DNA from: a bacterium
Lineage (GTDB): Bacteria; NPL-UPA2; JAUVJM01
Reading direction: 5' to 3'
Assembly: GCA_030606215.1 (NCBI GenBank)
Contig: JAUWGW010000011.1
Span: forward strand, 1-44,477
DNA: 44,477 nucleotides
A program made the translations under genes and the position numbers. Position 1 is the first letter of the stretch. The number at the start of each line of letters is the position of its first letter. The notes below the pieces were generated by a model. That model did not search any database. It had not been told where the DNA came from and was given only the letters and a program-made list of their open reading frames with translations. Positions 1 to 8,414 of this stretch are shown piece after piece.

Positions 1-240
1 AACTGTCTTGATATTTTTGACTTTGCTTACTGCCGCCTCAATGGGTTTGGTAACCAGGGTCTCTACATCCTCAGAAGCTGCGCCTTCATATGTAGTGATA
101 ACTGAGGCGATAGGATAGGTTAAATCGGGCATAATCTCCAGCGTCAGCCTGCTCAAAGAAACTAATCCTAAAATGACAATTATAAGGATTAGCATTAATA
201 CCGTAACTGAACGATGGACAGAGAATTCAGGTAGTCTCAC
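1..240 (-). CDS. RND-family efflux transporter, N-terminal fragment
   Basis: Reading the minus strand from a GTG at 238-240 gives 80 codons running off the window edge. They begin MRLPEFSVHRSVTVLMLILI, continue with a hydrophobic helix, then EIMPDLTYPIASVITTYEGA and a VETLVTKPIEAAV stretch. This is the usual start of an AcrB/MdtB-type pump: TM1 followed by the first periplasmic porter segment, where a 'P.A..E.E..V..PIE' pattern is typical. The start overlaps the adaptor's stop as GTGA, so the two are translationally coupled. The pump would export substrates with the adaptor and the TolC-like protein. Substrate cannot be inferred; the rest of the gene lies outside the window. Confidence 0.88.
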   Translation of the reverse strand, partial: MRLPEFSVHRSVTVLMLILIIVILGLVSLSRLTLEIMPDLTYPIASVITTYEGAASEDVETLVTKPIEAAVSKVKNIKTV

Positions 241-1160
241 AGGATGTCTCCCGTGGTTTCTATAAGAACGTTTGTATTATCCTTGAGGCCATAGTTTCCT
301 TCTATGATCACAATCTCGCCTGCATTTAACCCTTTCGTAATTTCCACAGAATCTTTTTGATATATTCCCGTCTTTACTTCTCTCTTGCGGGCAATAGAGC
401 CGTTAACAACAAAAACAAATTTGCGATTGTTTTCGCTAAGGATTGCCTTAATAGGAACAAGAAGCGTGTTTTCTTTCTTTTCAATAATGATATTCACTCT
501 GGCAAACATTCCCGGCTTAAGCTGATGTTCTCTATTAGCAATTCTTATTTCCACCTCGGATGTCCGGGTGGCAAGATCAACCAAAGGAGCAATCCTTGTA
601 ACCTCACCAACAAAAACCTCACCGGGATAGGCATCCACCTCAACCTTTGTCTCAGCATTTTCTTTCAGCCTGCCCAAATATTTCTCAGAGATGTTTACCA
701 ACACCTTTACTGTATCAATATTAGCCACCATAACCACTGGAATTCTCATCAAAGGGTTTGCACTTGGTTCAACCTGGGAACCTTCGTCTAAAAATTTCTT
801 CATCACCATCCCATCGATCGGCGATTTAATCAATGCCTTTTCATATTTCATCCCTTCTATATCCCTGTCAATCAATACCAGTTCATCTCCCTTTTTTACT
901 TTATCACCTTCCTTAACAAGGAAACTATCAATCTTTCCTGAAACCTTACTCATCAAAGTCACCATTTCTTGGCCAGCAATATTACCTACACATGATATTT
1001 TATCTTCGACTTCACCTTTTGTAACTTGAGTTACCTCAACAGCGGAGATTCTTACCCCTTCCCGGCTTTGCTCATTATCACCCTTTATAGTCTTAATAAC
1101 CCTAAAACTGCCCAGTGCTGCCAAGAAAATCGCCAATACCCAGATTATAAGTTTCTTCAT
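237..1160 (-). CDS. Periplasmic adaptor (membrane fusion protein) of an RND pump
   Basis: The 307-residue protein has an uncleaved N-terminal hydrophobic anchor (about residues 4-20). A lipoyl half-motif follows at about 72-100 (SGKIDSFLVKEGDKVKKGD), a second at about 110-135 (IKSPIDGMVMKKFLDEG), then beta-barrel and membrane-proximal domains ending in LNAGEIVIIEGNYGLKD. This is the HlyD/AcrA order. The two lipoyl halves are separated by only about ten residues, so the long alpha-helical hairpin that normally contacts the outer-membrane channel is essentially absent. The start ATG overlaps the upstream tolC-like stop as ATGA, and its own stop overlaps the pump start. Its role would be to bridge pump and channel in the periplasm. 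Family assignment is secure; substrate is unknown. Confidence 0.9.
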   Translation of the reverse strand: MKKLIIWVLAIFLAALGSFRVIKTIKGDNEQSREGVRISAVEVTQVTKGEVEDKISCVGNIAGQEMVTLMSKVSGKIDSFLVKEGDKVKKGDELVLIDRDIEGMKYEKALIKSPIDGMVMKKFLDEGSQVEPSANPLMRIPVVMVANIDTVKVLVNISEKYLGRLKENAETKVEVDAYPGEVFVGEVTRIAPLVDLATRTSEVEIRIANREHQLKPGMFARVNIIIEKKENTLLVPIKAILSENNRKFVFVVNGSIARKREVKTGIYQKDSVEITKGLNAGEIVIIEGNYGLKDNTNVLIETTGDIL

Positions 1161-2575
1161 AATTCTTTGCCCCCTGATTTACCTATCGCCTTTTCTAATC
1201 TTGCCTCACTCAAAATATGGTTGTATAAAGCCTCAAGATGATTTGTCCTGGCTTGAGTCAAAGCTAATTGAGCAGCTAATACTTCTACATTATCTACTCG
1301 GCCATTCTTATACCCGATTTGTACACTATTTAGACTCTCTCCAGCCTGAATTACCGCTTTCTCCGATACTTTAATCCTCTTTTTCGCCTCTTCTAAATTT
1401 AAGAGAGCTCCTTTTACCTCTAATGCAATTCCATCTTTTAGTTGAGCTTCAAGATGTTGCAGCTCTCTCAAGACAGCTTTCGCCTGACCTACCTGTGCTT
1501 TAGTTTCACCCCAATTCCAGATGTCCACACTAACAATTATTCCCGCCATCCAATCTTCTTCCCATTCTACGATAGGCTCATCACCTTTATGGTATTCATA
1601 ATTTCCGAAAAGCCCCACTTGCGGCCAGTAGTTACTTTTAGCTATGCTAACACCAGCCTCAGCCATCCGGATATTGTATTTCATCTCATAGAGTTCGGGC
1701 CGATTTTCCTGAGCCTGTGTAAGTAACTGGCCTAAGTTGTATTCTTCGTCCCTAACCTCAAATACATCAACTACCTCTACCGGCAAATTTAGGCCTCTGC
1801 CTAATACGGTATTGAATGAAGACTTTGCTAACTCAACCCCGTTTTCAGCTTTGATGAGTGCTTGCTCTGCATTTGCCGATTGCACCTCTGTTCTTAGAAG
1901 GTCAATATTTGAAACAGTGCCGGCGCTATAAAGACCCTTTACCGTTTCAAGGTGTGCTTTCATCTGTACCACTGCATCTTGACAGACCTCTTTGAACTTC
2001 TCTGCTACCAAAACTCCAAAATAAGCTTCTTTAACCTGTAGGATTAGATTTTGCTTTGCGCCTTCGTAATTATACTTTGCAGCTTCTAAATTGTTTCTTG
2101 CTTGCTTATTTAGGGAAGAGATTTTACCTCCTGTAAAAAGGGGCTGTTGAACTACAGCCCGTGCACTATACATATTATCATCACCTATCTCTATTGATAG
2201 AGCTTGGGGGGTAAGAATGCCTGCCTCAAGGTCTAAACTCGGAGCCTCGCTCAAGCGGGTATAAGAAGATTCTGCTTTGAACTTGGGTAAGAACAGAGTT
2301 CTTGCTTCCCAGCTTTTTTCTTTGGCGCCAGTTATTTTTTCCGAGGCGGCTCGTAAACCATGGTTATCCTTTAAGGCTATATCAATACTTTCCTCTAAAG
2401 TAAGTGCCTTGCTCTCTGTTTTAAATTCTTCTGCATGTGAATGTATTGGTAAAAGCTGTGCTAAGCAGATTTGTACGAAAATGCACGCTAAGGATAATAC
2501 CCCAATGTGAGCTAATCCCCTTGCTGCACCACTTCCTGAAGCTAATCCTCTTTTGAGCTTTTTACTACCACTCAT
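1157..2575 (-). CDS. TolC-like outer-membrane efflux protein with patatin-like N-terminus
   Basis: A 472-residue outer-membrane efflux protein (OEP/TolC family). From about residue 55 it shows the two-repeat pattern: LTLEESIDIALKDNHGLRAA, a first long helical region with TGGKISSLNKQARNNLEAAK, and a second repeat containing YWPQVGLFGNYEY and VSVDIWNWGE. It ends in an amphipathic helix with GYKNGRVDNVEVLAAQLALT. The signal region is around residues 24-48, ending ...PIHSHA before EEFK. Upstream of it residues 9-30 (RGLASGSGAARGLAHIGVLS) match the start of the patatin encoded at 4174-5013, which is not expected in TolC proteins. An AGGAG sequence seven bases before the ATG supports the listed start, so the odd N-terminus is probably translated. 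It overlaps the adaptor gene by four bases and forms an efflux operon with it. Confidence 0.88.
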   Translation of the reverse strand: MSGSKKLKRGLASGSGAARGLAHIGVLSLACIFVQICLAQLLPIHSHAEEFKTESKALTLEESIDIALKDNHGLRAASEKITGAKEKSWEARTLFLPKFKAESSYTRLSEAPSLDLEAGILTPQALSIEIGDDNMYSARAVVQQPLFTGGKISSLNKQARNNLEAAKYNYEGAKQNLILQVKEAYFGVLVAEKFKEVCQDAVVQMKAHLETVKGLYSAGTVSNIDLLRTEVQSANAEQALIKAENGVELAKSSFNTVLGRGLNLPVEVVDVFEVRDEEYNLGQLLTQAQENRPELYEMKYNIRMAEAGVSIAKSNYWPQVGLFGNYEYHKGDEPIVEWEEDWMAGIIVSVDIWNWGETKAQVGQAKAVLRELQHLEAQLKDGIALEVKGALLNLEEAKKRIKVSEKAVIQAGESLNSVQIGYKNGRVDNVEVLAAQLALTQARTNHLEALYNHILSEARLEKAIGKSGGKEL

Positions 2576-2628
2576 ATCTGACTCCTACTAGTCCCCAATC
2601 CTCTGTCTACAACAGAATTGAGATTGAA

Positions 2629-3591
2629 TTAGAAGTGACTGTTTTCAGGAACATAAAGTCTTCGCATATGTTCTGACCTTTTAACTAAATTTTTTACATA
2701 CACAACCCTTTTTTCTTCCACTTCCAAAACCTTAGCTATCTCAAAATTGTCCCATCCTTTTCCTAAAGCCAATAAGATTAAATCCAACCTCTCGTAAGGG
2801 ATTCCTATTGCTTGTTCATCAGTAATGCCCGGAATAATGTCAGGGGACGGAAGCTTTTCCAAGATGTTCGAAGGTATGTTTAAATATCGAGCGAGTTTTC
2901 TTACCTGAGTTTTATATAAGTTCAGAAGTGGCATAACATCAGATGCATCGTCACATCCATGCTTTACAAAAAACCCAATTTCATACTCGCTTCTATTCGC
3001 AGCTCCAACCACCAATTTATTTTCAAGCTCTGCGTAAAAATAGATTAGCATCATTCTCAGTCTGTGCTTTATTCGATAATAAGCATTACTTTTTTTTAGA
3101 TAAGAGCCAAATTCTTTATCTTTAAAACCCAAAATACTGGCTGAGAAAGGAGTCTCTCCTGTTTTCCTTTCATAGGAACTATAGGCCTTTTTAACTAAAT
3201 CCCCTTTTAATTTTTCCAAGAACAAAGGTTTATTTAATGGAAATAATTCATATACCTTAAATTTTTTAAGATATGGAGTTATGTCAATCAACTTTGTTTC
3301 AATCTCCAATTCGCTGGCAAAATTCACGGCATCTTCTATATTTTCCTTTTTTGAATCCTTCTCTGGCATAATTATAGCTAGAGTTCTCTCTGAGCCGACT
3401 GCCCTTTTACACAAAGCGGCAACCACTGCTGAATCAATTCCTCCACTCAAACCTAATATCGCTCCTTCCCTCTCTAATTTTTCTGCATATTCTCTGATAA
3501 AATTCCCTAAAGAAACAGATAGTTGTCCTGGCACGATTTCCATTCCAGACTTGAGTTCATTTAATTTAGTAGCCAAATTCATTTTTGTCAA
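2629..3591 (-). CDS. NAD synthetase-like N-type ATP pyrophosphatase (divergent NadE paralogue)
   Basis: The 320-residue protein has the PP-loop SGGIDS at about residues 49-54, the adenylation signature of the NadE/GuaA/AsnB group. NadE-like blocks follow: RIKHRLRMMLIYFYAE, VVGAANRSEYEIGFFVKHG, LLNLYKTQVRKLARYLNIP and a C-terminal helical tail. It differs from the canonical ammonia-dependent NadE at 30691-31404. The GDGGVDILPL block reads GCDDASDVMPL here, and about 60 extra residues lie between the two halves. It may be a divergent NAD synthetase or a related amidase-type ligase with another substrate. The listed start is a TTG; an ATG three codons in (3582) is an equally plausible start, and no strong ribosome binding site decides it. 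It follows the acyltransferase gene by 11 bases. Confidence 0.75.
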   Translation of the reverse strand: MTKMNLATKLNELKSGMEIVPGQLSVSLGNFIREYAEKLEREGAILGLSGGIDSAVVAALCKRAVGSERTLAIIMPEKDSKKENIEDAVNFASELEIETKLIDITPYLKKFKVYELFPLNKPLFLEKLKGDLVKKAYSSYERKTGETPFSASILGFKDKEFGSYLKKSNAYYRIKHRLRMMLIYFYAELENKLVVGAANRSEYEIGFFVKHGCDDASDVMPLLNLYKTQVRKLARYLNIPSNILEKLPSPDIIPGITDEQAIGIPYERLDLILLALGKGWDNFEIAKVLEVEEKRVVYVKNLVKRSEHMRRLYVPENSHF

Positions 3592-3602
3592 TCGGGGGAG
3601 CT

Positions 3603-4181
3603 CTATTCCATTTCTATTTTTAACTTTTGAATTACTTCTTTCTCAAAACTTTTCATCAATTCTTTGTCCCTAAAAGATGGAGGATAAAGGGGTTGGTAAA
3701 ATTTTACTTTGATTTTACTTACTCTTATTCTCTTATTGCAGTTTTCCTCAGGGTTTTCCACAACTACAGGAATGACAGGAACTTTCGCTTTCTCTGCAGC
3801 AAAAAAAGCCCCTCTATAAAATCTTTTTCTATTTATCCCTCCCTGAGGGAATATCGCTACAATTTCCCCGTTTTTTAGTGCTTTTACTATCTTTATCAAC
3901 CCGCTCGTAGACGAGTTACCTCCCACAGGGATTGACCCAACCCATTTTAGCCCAAGAGAGTAAATAGGATGAGAAAAGAGAAACTCAGCAGAAGTAAATC
4001 TGGGAGGTCTCGGGAGAGCACATGCAAGGATAGGTGCATCCAAAAAAGATTGATGCTTTGCAATTATTACCATGCCCTCCCCCGGAAGGTTTCCCATTCC
4101 TTCTATGTTCAGAAACAATGCTCTGAGAAAAGGACTTAAGAAGCTCTTGGTTAATCTACAATAACTTCTTAGATTAGACAT
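3603..4181 (-). CDS. PlsC-family 1-acyl-glycerol-3-phosphate acyltransferase-like protein
   Basis: A 192-residue member of the lysophospholipid acyltransferase family. The HX4D catalytic motif is present as HQSFLD (H43, D48). The glycerol-phosphate binding block is IFPQGG at about 110-115, where most members have FPEG(T/S), so the acidic residue is replaced by Q. It also has VGSIPVGG, KNGEIVAIF and PVIPVVVENP. The protein would transfer an acyl chain to a lysophospholipid or related acceptor at the inner membrane. It overlaps the patatin gene by eight bases. A lipase-like protein next to an acyltransferase suggests membrane lipid turnover or remodelling. No long transmembrane segment is obvious. 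Confidence 0.85.
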   Translation of the reverse strand: MSNLRSYCRLTKSFLSPFLRALFLNIEGMGNLPGEGMVIIAKHQSFLDAPILACALPRPPRFTSAEFLFSHPIYSLGLKWVGSIPVGGNSSTSGLIKIVKALKNGEIVAIFPQGGINRKRFYRGAFFAAEKAKVPVIPVVVENPEENCNKRIRVSKIKVKFYQPLYPPSFRDKELMKSFEKEVIQKLKIEME

Positions 4182-5013
4182 AGATAGAATTTTTCAAGTC
4201 TTTCAAACCCTTTATTGCTGCTTTTCTTCCCGCATTTACTGCTTCTTTAGCTCTATAAAATTCAAGAAGTTTGATATTAGAGACTTCTGAGTCAATAACA
4301 AGGTTTGCCTTCGGAAGTGAATCCCTTATCATCTTCCGCTGCATGATGCTTGTTGATTGGAGGAGAATTGTAAAAATACTTGGAACTTTGATTTTATTCT
4401 TCGTTCGTACGTCTTCTATTTCCATTGGTGGCTTGCTAAACAGGGGATTAACATTTGAAGCAATAACAAAATCTGCCCCCATTTTTGAAACAACATTTAC
4501 CGGAATAGGATTTACTATTCCTCCATCAGCAAGTATTCTTCCATCAAGAATTATTGGAGTTAATATTCCCGGAATGGAAATACTCGCCCTAATTCCATCT
4601 ACCAAGTCTCCCTTATCAATTATTATCTCTTCTCCTGAAAGTACATCTGTTGCTACACAGGCAAAAGGAATTGGTAATTCTTCAATTTTTTTATTTCCTA
4701 AAAATGAGCGGAGATATTTTTCAATCCTTTCGCCACTCACTAAACCACTTTTTGAGGGAGAAGGCGCAAGTAGAATAACTGCTTTTTTCCAGTCAGTCTG
4801 ATAAGCAAATTCCTTTAATTCTTTTATTCCAAGTCCGGATGCATAAAGCCCTCCAATCAAAGCTCCCGCACTCGTTCCAGCAATATAATGAACGGGTATT
4901 TTTTCTTCTTCCAGAGCTTCAAGAACTCCAACATGCGCGAACCCTCTTGCCGCACCGCTCCCCAGTGCTAACCCTATCTTAGACATTTTCTTTTTGAGAA
5001 ATCCCATCTTCAT
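4174..5013 (-). CDS. Patatin-like phospholipase (RssA/YlbK type)
   Basis: A 279-residue single-domain patatin. The oxyanion-hole glycine stretch is GLALGSGAARG at about 14-24. The nucleophile elbow is GTSAG (residues 46-50, Ser48), and the catalytic Asp lies in ADGGIVNPIP (Asp163). Together these form the Ser-Asp dyad of patatin lipases, and the length fits the bacterial RssA group. Translation could also begin at the second or third Met (residue 10), because no clear ribosome binding site precedes the first. The gene overlaps plsC and is followed by the NadE-like gene. Its first 25 or so codons are the apparent source of, or share an origin with, the N-terminus of the TolC-like protein 1.6 kb downstream. 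Confidence 0.92.
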   Translation of the reverse strand: MKMGFLKKKMSKIGLALGSGAARGFAHVGVLEALEEEKIPVHYIAGTSAGALIGGLYASGLGIKELKEFAYQTDWKKAVILLAPSPSKSGLVSGERIEKYLRSFLGNKKIEELPIPFACVATDVLSGEEIIIDKGDLVDGIRASISIPGILTPIILDGRILADGGIVNPIPVNVVSKMGADFVIASNVNPLFSKPPMEIEDVRTKNKIKVPSIFTILLQSTSIMQRKMIRDSLPKANLVIDSEVSNIKLLEFYRAKEAVNAGRKAAIKGLKDLKNSIYV

Positions 5014-5085
5014 AACTTATTGTACAGGAACTTCGTAATCATTAAGCAGTCAGAAAAAGCTCGCCACAAAGGGCGGCCGCATCCT

Positions 5086-6525
5086 TCAGGATGAAGACAG
5101 ATACTCCTTTTTCCAGATATCTCTGGTAAGTTTTTCAATTTCCTCCCCGTAAGCTGTAAGACCTCGCTGGTATTCTTCGTCCTTAAGAGCTTCTTCAGCG
5201 TTTTCGTCAATCGGGGAAGCTCCGCAGCCCTTGATGAGTTCGTGCATGGCAGCGTAGTGGTCCCGTATCGGGCAGGGACGCATCAAATTCCCAACCTCGT
5301 TCTTTGCTCTCTTCAGACAGTAGTTATCCTGCCACTCTCTTATACCCTTCATAAAGGGAGAGAATAAAACCGTATTCAGGTTACCTCCGCTCGCGTAGAC
5401 ATCATTGATATTGTGCGTGGAATACGGATTAAAAACACACGGAGTGACGTTACCGTTCCATTCTATGTAGATGTAACCTGAGCCTCTGCCTGCTGATATA
5501 CATCCGTAGCTGGCGGTGCCGCTATTCCAGAAATCGGCAATAAACAAACCCTTGTCCTTCACAAGCGACCACATCCTCCTGAACATTCTCAGGCGCTGTT
5601 GAGGCGTAACCATCATATCAAGCGTGAAACTTCGTCCAATAGGCATGTACTGGAATATCCACCCATAAAGCGCTCCCTGTTCTTTGGAGTAATAGTCAAT
5701 GAGCTCGTCACTCAGAAGCATCTCAGCATTATCTCTTGTTGCAGTCATTGAGATTCCGAAAGGCACGCCGACATTCCTCAGGTTTGCAAATGCTCTCAGT
5801 ATTTTCTTGTGGACTCCTTTTCCTCTCCTCTCATCAGTCTCTTTCTCAAAACCCTCTACTGATATTGCAGGGGTGATATTCCCAACCTCAGCCAATCTCC
5901 CCGCCATATCCTCGTCAATGAGTGTCCCGTTTGTATACATAAGGAAGAAATTGTCGGAGTGCTTCTTCGCTATGTCGAAAAGGTCCTTGCCGTCGCTTCT
6001 GTAGAGAAGCGGCTCTCCCCCAGAAATTACGGTGAAATATGAGCCCCACAGCTTCTTTTTCTCTTCCATAATGCGGTCAAACACCTCAAAACTAAGTGCT
6101 GGAGCTGAGGCATCCGAACTCCCGGCGTAGCATCCAGTGCAACGTAAGTTGCAGCGTTTGCCAGGGCTGATGGTGACAAAGCCGGGAGGTTTGAACCCAT
6201 GTTCCTTTTCGAACTCTCTGGCAATATCTTTCCCGCCCTCAAGCAGGACATTCTGTATGTAACACCTGAGCCCTTTTCTCACTGAATCGGATATGGTTTT
6301 GTTCTTGTAAGCTTTATCAACGGCATGTATCATACTGCGAACCATGTAGAATTTGTCTTCCCTTGTGCGGTCCGGAGAGTTTCCCACATTCTCCCCCAGA
6401 AAAGCTCTGTAGGCTCTTCTCTCAATGACTCCCAGAACCGGGGCTCTGAGGCGGTCGTTAGCAATCGCCGCATCCAGCGCTTTTATGATTGGCTCACGCA
6501 ATAATTTTTTCTTACGTATCTTCAT
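5086..6525 (-). CDS. Radical SAM enzyme with C-terminal cysteine-rich (SPASM-like) region
   Basis: A 479-residue protein with the radical SAM cluster motif CNLRCTGC (C125, C129, C132) and the SAM-binding SGGEP at about 168-172. A TIM-barrel core follows with FLMYTNGTLI, PAISVEGF and FGISMTATR. The C-terminal part has GCISAGRGSGYIYIEWNGNV followed by TPCVFNP, then further cysteines (DNYCLKRA, RPCPIRDH, KGCGASP). These could ligate auxiliary Fe-S clusters as in SPASM proteins. An N-terminal region of about 110 residues with no recognised domain precedes the core. The substrate cannot be told. By eye the gene is richer in G+C than its neighbours, which could mean separate acquisition. It lies 40 bases downstream of ubiB and 72 bases upstream of patatin, so co-transcription is possible. 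Confidence 0.85.
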   Translation of the reverse strand: MKIRKKKLLREPIIKALDAAIANDRLRAPVLGVIERRAYRAFLGENVGNSPDRTREDKFYMVRSMIHAVDKAYKNKTISDSVRKGLRCYIQNVLLEGGKDIAREFEKEHGFKPPGFVTISPGKRCNLRCTGCYAGSSDASAPALSFEVFDRIMEEKKKLWGSYFTVISGGEPLLYRSDGKDLFDIAKKHSDNFFLMYTNGTLIDEDMAGRLAEVGNITPAISVEGFEKETDERRGKGVHKKILRAFANLRNVGVPFGISMTATRDNAEMLLSDELIDYYSKEQGALYGWIFQYMPIGRSFTLDMMVTPQQRLRMFRRMWSLVKDKGLFIADFWNSGTASYGCISAGRGSGYIYIEWNGNVTPCVFNPYSTHNINDVYASGGNLNTVLFSPFMKGIREWQDNYCLKRAKNEVGNLMRPCPIRDHYAAMHELIKGCGASPIDENAEEALKDEEYQRGLTAYGEEIEKLTRDIWKKEYLSSS

Positions 6526-6565
6526 TGCCTTTGCCTCCGTTTTGATTTTTCAACTTCCCCTTTGC

Positions 6566-8266
6566 CTAAAATCTGCCCGAACGCAGTATCGCTACAGCTA
6601 ACCATAACCCCATTACACCTGTAATGACGAATCCAATGACTCCAAGTATAGGAAATCCAAAAAGTATTGGTCCTTTATCTGTCTGCATTATTACAGATGA
6701 CCCTACAACTAATGCTGCTATAATCAAACTGAAGGCAATTCGATTACTTGCCTTATCCGTCTGCGAGATTAAATCTTCAAGACCCCTATGTTCAAATTCT
6801 ATCCTTAGAGTTCCGCTTTTTATTTTCTCCAGTATCTCAGTGAAATCCTTTGGGAAGGATTTCGTAAGACTGATTACCGCTGATGCAAGTTTTCTGATAT
6901 CCCTGGCTATCAATTTAGGACTATATTTGTCCCGGATAAGTCTCTCTACAAAAGGTTTTGTCTGCGCTACCATATCAAAATCGGGATCTAATTTTCTACC
7001 TATTCCCTCAATTGTTATTAATGCCTTTGTCAGAAGGAACAAATCATGCGGTACTTTTATCCTGTTTTCAGAAACAATATCTACCATATCTACCAAGAAT
7101 TGTCCCATTTTCAGCTCTCTTAGAGAAATTCCATAATAACGGTCTACGAGCTCTGCCACATCTAACTCAAATTTTTCAATATCCGCCTCACCTTCAACCA
7201 TGCCAATTGCTGTAAAAGCCTCTATTATCTCCGGAGCATCCCGCTCAATAACCGCGGTCAAGATATTAGCAATCTGAGCCTTTATTCTTTCATGAATGTG
7301 CCCTACTTGACCAAAATCCAAAAAGGCAATTCTGTTCCCTTCCAATACAAATATATTCCCAGGGTGTGGATCAGCGTGGAAGAAACCATCTACAAAAACC
7401 TGCTTCAATACAGCATTAGCCCCATTTATTGCTATCTGTTTCCTATCCAGTCCGAGTTTTTCTATTCTTTCTAAATCACTTACCTTTATTCCTTCAATTC
7501 TCTCTATGGTTAACACCTTCTTGGTTGACAGGTTATGAAATACCTTTGGGATATATACCGTATCATCCTCTTTGAAATGTCTTCTGAATCTCTCAGTATT
7601 GTTTGCTTCTACACTGAAATCTATTTCTTTTAGAATTGCTTTCCTAAACTCACATGCTGCTTCTACCGGACTATAGGGCTTGCTTTCCTGAATATATTTC
7701 TCTGCTAACTTAGCCAGCGCGTGTAAAATCTCCAAATCCGCCATAATTACTCTTTCTATATTGGGCCTCTGTACTTTAACAATGACCTTTTCGCCTGTCT
7801 TTAATTCGCCTGTATGCACCTGGGCTAATGAAGCTGCCGCTAAGGGCTCACGAGAAAAATTGTCAAACAATTTATCAACATCACTTCCAAATTCATTCTT
7901 AATTTGCTCTTCTACCTTCCCATATTCAAACGCGGGGACATCATCCTGAAGTTTCTCAAATTCCTTGCAAAAATTCAGTGGAATCAAATCAGGCCGCGTA
8001 CTTAGTATCTGACCTAATTTAATAAATGCCGGCCCCAGTTCTTCTAACACCTTGCGCGCTCTGACTGGTGGAGGGATGTCAAATATGTCAAGTTTTCTAA
8101 TAGGAGTGAGTCTGAAAAGGCTTCGGCCAACAACATTCTGGTCAATATTCAGGCGGTTAACAAGGTAACCAAAACCATACCTAACCAGAACCTGCAGAAT
8201 CTGGCGAAGCCTTTGCACATTATGAATCTTTTGTGTAATGGTTCCTAATCTCAAAATGCCCCTCAC
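6566..8266 (-). CDS. AarF/UbiB-family atypical protein kinase-like protein
   Basis: A 566-residue member of the UbiB/ABC1/AarF family. The family-specific KxGQ is KLGQILSTRPDLIP (about 83-96), followed by the alanine-rich loop LAAASLAQVH (about 142-151), the ATP-site lysine in VKVQRP (K164), EIDFSVEANN, the catalytic HADPHPGN (about 297-304) and the metal-binding LDFGQ (about 316-320). Two C-terminal transmembrane helices end the protein. Family members support isoprenoid quinone or lipid metabolism at the inner membrane; the exact role here is unknown. The listed start is GTG. An in-frame TTG four codons later has a GAGGGG just before it and may be the true start. It lies downstream of tetR and a phasin-like gene, a pairing common for this family. 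Confidence 0.92.
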   Translation of the reverse strand: MRGILRLGTITQKIHNVQRLRQILQVLVRYGFGYLVNRLNIDQNVVGRSLFRLTPIRKLDIFDIPPPVRARKVLEELGPAFIKLGQILSTRPDLIPLNFCKEFEKLQDDVPAFEYGKVEEQIKNEFGSDVDKLFDNFSREPLAAASLAQVHTGELKTGEKVIVKVQRPNIERVIMADLEILHALAKLAEKYIQESKPYSPVEAACEFRKAILKEIDFSVEANNTERFRRHFKEDDTVYIPKVFHNLSTKKVLTIERIEGIKVSDLERIEKLGLDRKQIAINGANAVLKQVFVDGFFHADPHPGNIFVLEGNRIAFLDFGQVGHIHERIKAQIANILTAVIERDAPEIIEAFTAIGMVEGEADIEKFELDVAELVDRYYGISLRELKMGQFLVDMVDIVSENRIKVPHDLFLLTKALITIEGIGRKLDPDFDMVAQTKPFVERLIRDKYSPKLIARDIRKLASAVISLTKSFPKDFTEILEKIKSGTLRIEFEHRGLEDLISQTDKASNRIAFSLIIAALVVGSSVIMQTDKGPILFGFPILGVIGFVITGVMGLWLAVAILRSGRF

Positions 8267-8273
8267 TTCTCTA

Positions 8274-8303
8274 CCTGCCCCCGACTGCCGGACAACGGGC
8301 AGG
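8274..8303. repeat. GC-rich intergenic palindrome (CCTGCCC/GGGCAGG)
   Basis: Seven-base arms CCTGCCC (8274-8280) and GGGCAGG (8297-8303) flank a 16-base loop, with more GC-rich sequence on the right. It lies in the 148-base gap between the phasin-like gene and ubiB. It resembles the other CCTGC...GCAGG palindromes in this window (inside carA, in the glnA1 leader), so it is probably a copy of a dispersed repeat. It could also affect message stability between the two genes. The rest of the gap (8304-8414) shows no clear promoter or terminator. Confidence 0.6.
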
Positions 8304-8414
8304 GGCGGGGTTCAGTAGGTCAGTATATTGCGCTTTGCGTGCAAGGTAATGCGTGTTTCTCTCTTTACAGTGCGCACGCTGCCGCATGCTGGAGGAGTAA
8401 ATCCGGGTCTCTTT

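Noticed and set aside
357-1029. Plus-strand open frames opposite the adaptor gene
   Set aside because: They are antisense shadows of the adaptor and TolC genes with no ribosome binding sites or recognisable domains.
5062-5075. Hairpin CGCC/GGCG followed by a T-run between the radical SAM and patatin genes, as a terminator
   Set aside because: Only four base pairs in the stem and the T-run is five bases long; too weak to call.
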